Origin: Laetiporus sulphureus 93-53 | Taxonomy: Eukaryota; Basidiomycota; Agaricomycetes; Polyporales; Laetiporaceae | Direction: 5' to 3' | Length of the DNA stretch: 64,000 nucleotides | Assembly: GCF_001632365.1 (NCBI RefSeq) | Contig: NW_024468525.1 | Span: 453,279-517,278 of the forward strand | Position numbers and translations under genes: made by a program | The notes under the pieces: generated by a model | Database searches by the model: none | What the model was told of the DNA's origin: nothing | The model's input: the letters and a program-made list of their open reading frames with translations, nothing else | Shown here: positions 58,310 to 64,000 of the stretch, one piece after another | Layout of the letters: every line of letters starts with the position of its first letter | Position numbering within the stretch: the first letter of the stretch is position 1

Positions 58310-60439
58310 AGGTGAAACCAACATGGTCACTTACGGGTCCATCCCCTTATTTTCTAACGTATGATCTGCTTTCCGTTCATGCCTGTTTGTTTCTCCACCA
58401 GCTTGCTGATGACAGCACGGCTTGATATATATTGCATTGCGACGAAAAAATTGCTTATGACGCCGCCCACCTACATACGTGTTTAAGCCAATTCGTCAAC
58501 TGTCTCGGTCATGACAGTCTACTCAACAGAGGAAAGTCAGCTCTGTTGATTTTAGCAAGAGAGCCGGTACTTTATCTCTGAGCTGGAGTTTTTCAGCCGC
58601 CATTAGAGCAGAACACGCATAGAGCCAGGCCTGCGCTTACTTTTTGTTCTGCCTTAGCGAACTCTTTCTAAGTGTCCGACATTACTGTATACACATCGAT
58701 ACAAGATAGTGGCACCTGCCTCCTCAAATACACCGCCGTCATTCGTCTTCGACCTACTAACATCCGCGCGACTGCGGGTCTCTCTCCACGCTCAATAGGC
58801 CACCGAAGACGCCGTCAGACATCCTGCAGACAGCCTTTAACGCGCGTCGACAACATCTGCGTTTACGCAGGTCCGACCTTGCGGCCCCGTTGCACTTTGT
58901 GGACATGGCCGACATGCTATAGCGTCCCAATGCAAGGGGCCTCCAGCTGGAGCACTGGATAGAGAACGGTAGGATGCCGCCGTGCGCGCAGGAGAACGAC
59001 CACTGGCACGCGCTGATGTGTGTGCATGTAGATGGTGCGTGCATGTTCTTGGTCCCCAGTTCGCGCGCACACAGCTCAAGGAGAGCGGGTGCCTGCCGCC
59101 CGTGTTGAAGGATTCTGATGGGATGTCTGATGGGCCCAGCTGACTGGAAATACACACATTCGACTTTGAGGGTCACATATACACACATTCGACTTTAAGG
59201 GTCACATGGGAGACGAAGATCGAGGCTGGGGATGAATATTAACCGGTCCGCACTGTAGGCCCCCCCGATGCGAGAGAATTCTGGCTGGATCACCGAGTAG
59301 AAAATCGTTGGGTCCCGCCGTGCGCACAGGAGATCCAGGCCCCCGGCATTCACTGATGTTACTGGACAGTCCGCAAATGTGCCCGAGCTGCGGATTCGCG
59401 CTTGCGCAGATAGAGGTGAGCGAGTGTTTATCGTCGATGGAGGAGTGTGTTGATGGGACGATTAGCGCTGGTAGTTGTGCTGTGTGGGCTGATCAGGAAC
59501 TACGCGTCCGAAGAGGGAGGTTGGTTTCGAGGTCGTTCCCGAGGTAAAGATGGTGAACGAGCGGACGCAGCTTGTAGGAGAGGACGGTGTAAGGTTTTCT
59601 TCGCAGTTCGCCGGTTGGAATCGTTCGCTGAGAGAGGTTCCTGCGCCTCAAGGAGTTTCTTGGTGGAGATGCAAGTGGTGAGTTCGATGTGCCCGTATTG
59701 AATCATTCGCTGAAGTCGTACACCCTCCCGCAACTTCGAACTAGCCCCACAAAGCCACCACCGCTACCATGAAGACGACGAAATGGCGCGAAAGACGTCG
59801 CTTGGAGAACTCCGACCAAGACCGCCTAGCTGCTGCCGAGATCTTGTAGGTCGATTCCAACAGATAGCGTGTACTTGAGAGCTTGTGAATGGGGAATGTA
59901 GCAGTCGTGAGATGAGCGATCGCTAGTACTAGAGCAGCTAGTTTAGAAGAGGCGGAGATGAGATGGAGGATAGAAATGTTTGAGTTTCGCGATGGCGACG
60001 GTGGTATGCGGAAAACAGGACGCTGGGATATGTTATTAGTCGCGTGCGATGTACATGGAGTAGGGGATTGTGGAAGAAACTATGGTGCGTAGCCAAGAGC
60101 GTGCAGGGCCGCACGACTCTTCGGAGAGCCGAGGATAGAAGCCTTCGCGATCGACTTGAGTGTGCCCTTCATCCTGCCAGAGTGGAAACAAGACCATGAA
60201 TCCGAGAAGCATCTGCTGAAGATACAACGGCCGCGATGATCAAAAGTTCCTGAAATACCGCGGTTTCCTGAATGTGGCGCTATAGTTCCAATATCGTGAC
60301 GCAGGTCAATGCGTGGATCTAGCGCATAATGAGAAATACTCACCAGAAGATACCTCGCTTGGTTAGTCGTGGGAATAACAGTGCAAGTTGCTGCTTCCAC
60401 TCCCTCTCGGCCACTCTAACTGGCCGACCGCAGTCAAAG
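58310..60439. other. Intergenic with possible gene relic
   Basis: About 2.1 kb. Two related-looking pieces occur at about 58940-59020 and about 59280-59360, each containing ctggat, then ccgccgtgcgc[ag]caggag, then cactg/cgctgatg. The reverse or forward frames here are broken (for example LEHWIENGRMPPCAQENDHWH before stops, and MCPSCGFALAQIE). I do not recognise a family. Confidence 0.35.
59151..59208. repeat. Two-copy 29-bp tandem repeat
   Basis: Unit tacacacattcgactttgag plus ggtcacata, repeated once with one g-to-a change and one end change. Confidence 0.85.
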
Positions 60440-60894
60440 GTGCCTTTGTGATGGATCTCAGGAACTCCTGGGTCCGCTCTCGCCTAACCCGTCAGGGTTC
60501 TTTAGCTTAAGTGGAGGAGTAAAGACCAACTCGAAACTGAGGGGTAGGCCTCAGCTCGAGCGGATATATATATACAAGAGGGGCCAGACCCCTGGTACCG
60601 GGTGTAAGACCCTGCGTACCCTAGGTTTGTAATAATACATCATTATGGTGTGATATGGCGTGCTCAGGCCTAGTGGAGTCCGTCTAAGTCTAGGGGTGTC
60701 TGTGGAGTCCAGACCTATGATGTCACTATGACGTAGGGTCACGTGACTGGTACATGTCCGGGGGATGTCCGAGTGGCGTGGGTATACTAAGATATACACG
60801 TGGAGACGTAGTGGTACATTCTATATATGGTAACTAGGTGGATAAATAATGGTCCGTGGGCGCTTGCGACTTGTGGCGCGGAAAAACCGTGACA
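60440..60894 (-). repeat. Probable 3' LTR of the Gypsy element
   Basis: In element orientation a G-rich purine tract (ggaggggggata) is followed by TGTCACGG, a usual fungal Gypsy LTR start, placing the inner border at 60894. The far border near 60440-60450 is a guess, because the matching 5' LTR is not in the window. It contains AT microsatellite and the palindrome GTCACGTGAC at 60739-60748. Confidence 0.5.
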
Positions 60895-60937
60895 GTATCC
60901 CCCCTCCAGGCCGAAGTGTCCTCACGAGGCTTGAATT

Positions 60938-63811
60938 CTAGTCGTAGATGCGTGGGTGTACGGCTTGTAGGTTCCATTTGGTTTTGGGTATCGGTGTCCG
61001 AGGACGCTCTGGGTTATAGGTGGTATAATTGGAGACGTCTTCTTCCTTCATCGGGGTATCTTTGAAATGCATACGTTGCCAGGGTATTGGTGCATCGTCG
61101 AGATAATAGTATCCATGAGTGCGTTCTGGGCACTGGATTTTTCCTTCTTCTACGATCCACTGGGCATTGACTGAGTATACAAATAGATGGTTACGCGACT
61201 TGGGGGTTCCGACGAACAAGATCGTGTGAACATAGTGGTCTGGGTTCACGAGCCAGATGCAGACGATGTCGAACTTCTCAGGCAGCCCTATTTCTAGGCC
61301 GATCGGGGTATCGAGGGGTACGTGAAGTACGACATGGGCTTGGAACTTGCGTTTGTACCATCATATCATTTTGTGATCCCAGTAGATCTTTTCCTTCCAT
61401 TCTTCCTCTTCTTCTTCCGTCATCTTTTCTCCCTTACTGTCAGGTTCATCGTTGCTTTCTTCGTCTTCGTGAGTGCAAATCCTTTGACCACCGGGTATAG
61501 TGAGGAGATTAGGCGGCTTTGGCGCCTTGGGATGTAGCTTATGGAAGTTATTAAGCAATAGAATGTAATCCTTTGCTATAGTAGAGCGGGGTATCCAGGT
61601 ATTCTCGGTGTCATCCTTCCCCTTCCATTTGACCAGGTATAATAGTCCAGTTTTGGACTTTTTGCTGTCAAGAATTTGGCTAATGATAGGGGATTCGCCT
61701 TCCGGAACGGGTATAGTAGTATCGTCCTTTTGTACACTGAATTGTGCGGGGTGATAGGGTATTAATAAGGATTCATGGAAGACGGGTGTATATGACGCCA
61801 AGCGGGTGAAAGCTTGAGTCTGAAAGCTGACTTCCCGACCTTTTCTACTATACTAAATGGTCCGTAACATTTATCGTCCAGCTTCTTGCTTGGTCGAGTG
61901 GTCGTAATATTAGTTCCTTCTAATAGTACCAGATCGCCCTTGGTATAGGCTGCGTGGTCTGGGTATTTGCCATCGTGGTACTTCTTCATTATACCTTTTG
62001 CTTTGGTAAGGTGATTAGTCGCATCCTTGGAAAGTTCCTCCATCTCTTTCGCCCATTCTTCGGCCGATTGGTTATGGGGTTCTTTCCTGGTTTCGACTCC
62101 CGTGTAGGGATGGTATCCATGCATAAGGTAGAATGGGGTATAGCCAGTGCTTGCCTGTCTATGGTTTCAGTATGCGAACATAGCGAGGGGTATCTTGGAT
62201 GGCCAGTCGTCCTGTCTATAGGAAGTATATATCCGTAAGTAGGTTTCTATTTTCTGGTTCATCCGTTCCGTCTGCCCATCCGTTTGAGGGTGGTAGGCAG
62301 TAGAAGGATTTCCCTGGACGCCCAACTGTTGGTATACATCCTTAGTAAATGAGGATACGAACTGTGGTCCCCTGTCCGACCATATCCTTTCTGCTAGTCC
62401 GTGTGCCGACATTACATGTTTAATGTACAAGTTCGCATAGTCCTTCGAGTTAATCGACTCCGTGCAAGGTATAGCTATGAAGTCTTTTGACTTCAAGTCT
62501 ACAAATACAAGGATGGAGTCGTACCCGTCTACGGTAGGTAATTTTACAATAAGGTCCGTGGAGATGTACTGCCAATTGTGGTCTGGAATGGAATTTGGTT
62601 CCAATGGTGCTGATCGATGTTGGCGGTTAGGTTTGGCCTTTTGACAGGTCCCACAACCTTTCACATACGCCGTAACATCTTTGATCATCTCCGGCCACCA
62701 GTACGATTGCTTAATTAATTCCATGGTCCTTTCTATTCCTGGGTGTCCCATGAACGCGGCATCATGGTGGGACTGTATTACTTTGCCGATTATTTCTTGA
62801 TTATTTGGGATTATGAGAATTTCACCCCCCTCCAGAGTGTGCCGTCCTCGGCTGACTCGAGCTCCTTTTGAGGCAAAGTTTTCCATAATAAATACTCGGA
62901 AGAATGTATGGCGCAGAGGTCGCGGATGGCGTCTGTCCCTACAACTTTGGTACTCCGGAACAACTCAGCAGGTAATACGACCTGATTATCCAAGTGATCC
63001 ATACCGTCGTCATAGTCTGGTTGTCTGCTAAGAGCGTCTGCTGCGCTGTTTTTCTTGCCTGGGATATGATGGAGTTCGAAATCGTATTCAGCGAGGAATG
63101 ACATCCAACGTGCTTGTCGGGGGTTGATTTTCTGGGGTTTCCTAAAATATGTCAGATTAAGGTGATCAGTGAAGATCTGTACAGTATGCTGGGCGTGTAT
63201 TAAGTAGTATCGCCATTCCTCTAAGCAGTCTACAATCACGAGAAGCTCCCTATCGTACACTTGATAGTTCTTCTCAGCATCCTTGAACGACCTACTATAA
63301 TATGATACTGGTACCCAAAGATTATCCTGCTTCTGCATAAGAACTGCCCCTAGGGCGAACTGCGAAGCATCTACTTCTACCATAAACGGGTCCTCATCCG
63401 TAGGTATGTGTACAATTGGGGCCGATGTAAGGAGGTCCTTGAGACCTTGGAAAGCACTTCGTTCAGTGTCCGTCCATTCCCATTCTCGGTTGCCTGTGAG
63501 GTCCGAAAGAGGCTTGGCCAAGGAGCCGAAGCCTTTTACAAAGCGTCTATAATAGTTACAAAATCCGAGGAACTGTTGAACGTCCTTCTTGGACCTGGGT
63601 TCTGGCCATTCTGCAATACCAGCAACCTTTGCAGGATCCATGCGAAGTTTCCCATGGCCAATGATGTGACCTAGGTACTCAGTTTCTTCAACATGGAACT
63701 CACACTTTTCAGGTTTGCACGTCAACTTGTGCTCTCGGAGTATTCTAAGTACTTGTTTTACAACCTGGCGATGCTCTTCCATGTCCTTGGTGAATATTAA
63801 GATATCGTCTG
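60938..63811 (-). pseudogene. Gypsy Pol fragment: RT end, RNase H, integrase, chromodomain
   Basis: RT end and connection: KCEFHVEETEYLGHIIG, VQQFLGFCNYYRRFVKGF. RNase H: FMVEVDASQFALGAVLMQ, YDRELLVIVDCLEEWRYYL, TDHLNL. A one-base loss in a G run near 62830 shifts into the integrase frame: zinc-finger HHDAAFMGHPG..CGTCQKAK, catalytic D (STDLIVKLP), D (WSDRGPQFV) and E (QTDGQTERMNQ). A TGA at 62167 follows LAMFAY; the frame goes on with NHRQASTGYTPFYLMHGYHP and LVLLEGTNITTTRPSKKLDDKCYGPF. Near 61800 another one-base loss leads to HESLLIPYHPAQF and the chromodomain (ISQILDSKKSKTGLLYLVKW, KGKDDTENTWIP). After a TGA at 61361 the frame continues about 140 residues to 60938 (FDIVCIWLVNPDHYVHTILF). 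Confidence 0.88.
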
Positions 63812-64000
63812 TTACAGTTTCAGCGCTTCATGGTCACGTGACAGTTTACATTGCACGTGACACTTACTATTTATGGTTCATAGGTCTTGTGGACATATGC
63901 TAGGGTTAGCAGTTTTCGTTTTTACGATTTACTCACTCAGGCCATGCAAACTAGACCTTCGTGTTTCAGGTTTCTATTTCACCTGTACTAACATTAGCTC
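63812..64000. other. Unidentified sequence adjoining the truncated Gypsy element
   Basis: No coding signal. Carries GTCACGTGAC at 63833-63842 and a second CACGTGAC at about 63855-63862. May be the edge of another transposable element that interrupted the reverse transcriptase. Confidence 0.35.

Larger units (their letters stand above)
60440..63811 (-). mobile_element. Ty3/Gypsy chromovirus, 5'-truncated
   Basis: Order in element orientation: end of reverse transcriptase, RNase H, integrase, chromodomain, C-terminal extension, purine tract, LTR. Gag, protease and most of the reverse transcriptase are missing: homology begins at DDILIFTKDMEEHRQVV, so the left part is cut at the Y-x-DD active site at about 63811. 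Beyond that point the sequence is unrelated, implying insertion of another element or a deletion. At least two frameshifts and two stops are present. Confidence 0.88.

Noticed and set aside
1..64000. Secondary-metabolite cluster, CRISPR or prokaryotic operon structure
   Set aside because: No core biosynthetic enzyme, no repeat-spacer array; genes are individually transcribed and intron-rich as in a fungal chromosome.

Overview
The window looks like nuclear DNA of an agaricomycete (mushroom-forming) basidiomycete. Genes are interrupted by many short introns of about 50-65 bp with GT-AG (twice apparently GC-AG) borders, products are fungal housekeeping proteins, and there is a large BTB/POZ paralog family together with chromovirus-type Gypsy and Copia retroelements. 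Functional calls are read by eye from translated exons; no database search was run.

Left part (about 0.5-20 kb), mostly conserved genes: a Dal5/TNA1-type MFS transporter (566-2766, +), a low-complexity hypothetical protein (3187-4041, +), the RNase P/MRP subunit RPP40 (4912-6405, -), a BCS1-type mitochondrial AAA protein (7776-9778, -), dolichyldiphosphatase (10669-11952, +), pantothenate synthetase (13222-14455, +), a first single-BTB protein (14752-15708, -), a CsbD-like stress protein (17532-17950, +) beside a decayed CsbD-like fragment, and the ATP-dependent NAD(P)H-hydrate dehydratase (18328-19771, -). HMG-CoA synthase follows at 23559-25379 (+).

Middle and right part (about 20-58 kb), a BTB-rich accessory region. 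Eight further BTB loci lie here; seven carry two BTB domains in one chain, and most end in a Cys-rich tail and a short last exon behind a conserved intron. Some look intact (20934, 25688, 28250, 38154, 56642), one is broken by in-frame stops (30636-32200), one has a single stop in its tail (46724-48283), and one is a remnant (37383-37821). Interleaved are a VPS9-CUE Rab5 exchange factor (32649-35535, +), a broken MYND zinc-finger gene (35972-36742), a structurally complete but mutated Copia element (40699-45566, with LTRs, target-site duplication, half-tRNA primer site and polypurine tract), a REG1-like/DUF1752 regulator (48998-52436, -), and a 100-N assembly gap.

The right end (about 60.4-63.8 kb) is a 5'-truncated Ty3/Gypsy chromovirus whose reverse transcriptase is cut at its catalytic DD motif. 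No tRNA, rRNA or CRISPR array was recognised. The housekeeping genes act in unrelated processes and no biosynthetic cluster is apparent. The most unusual feature is the local expansion and decay of tandem-BTB proteins.
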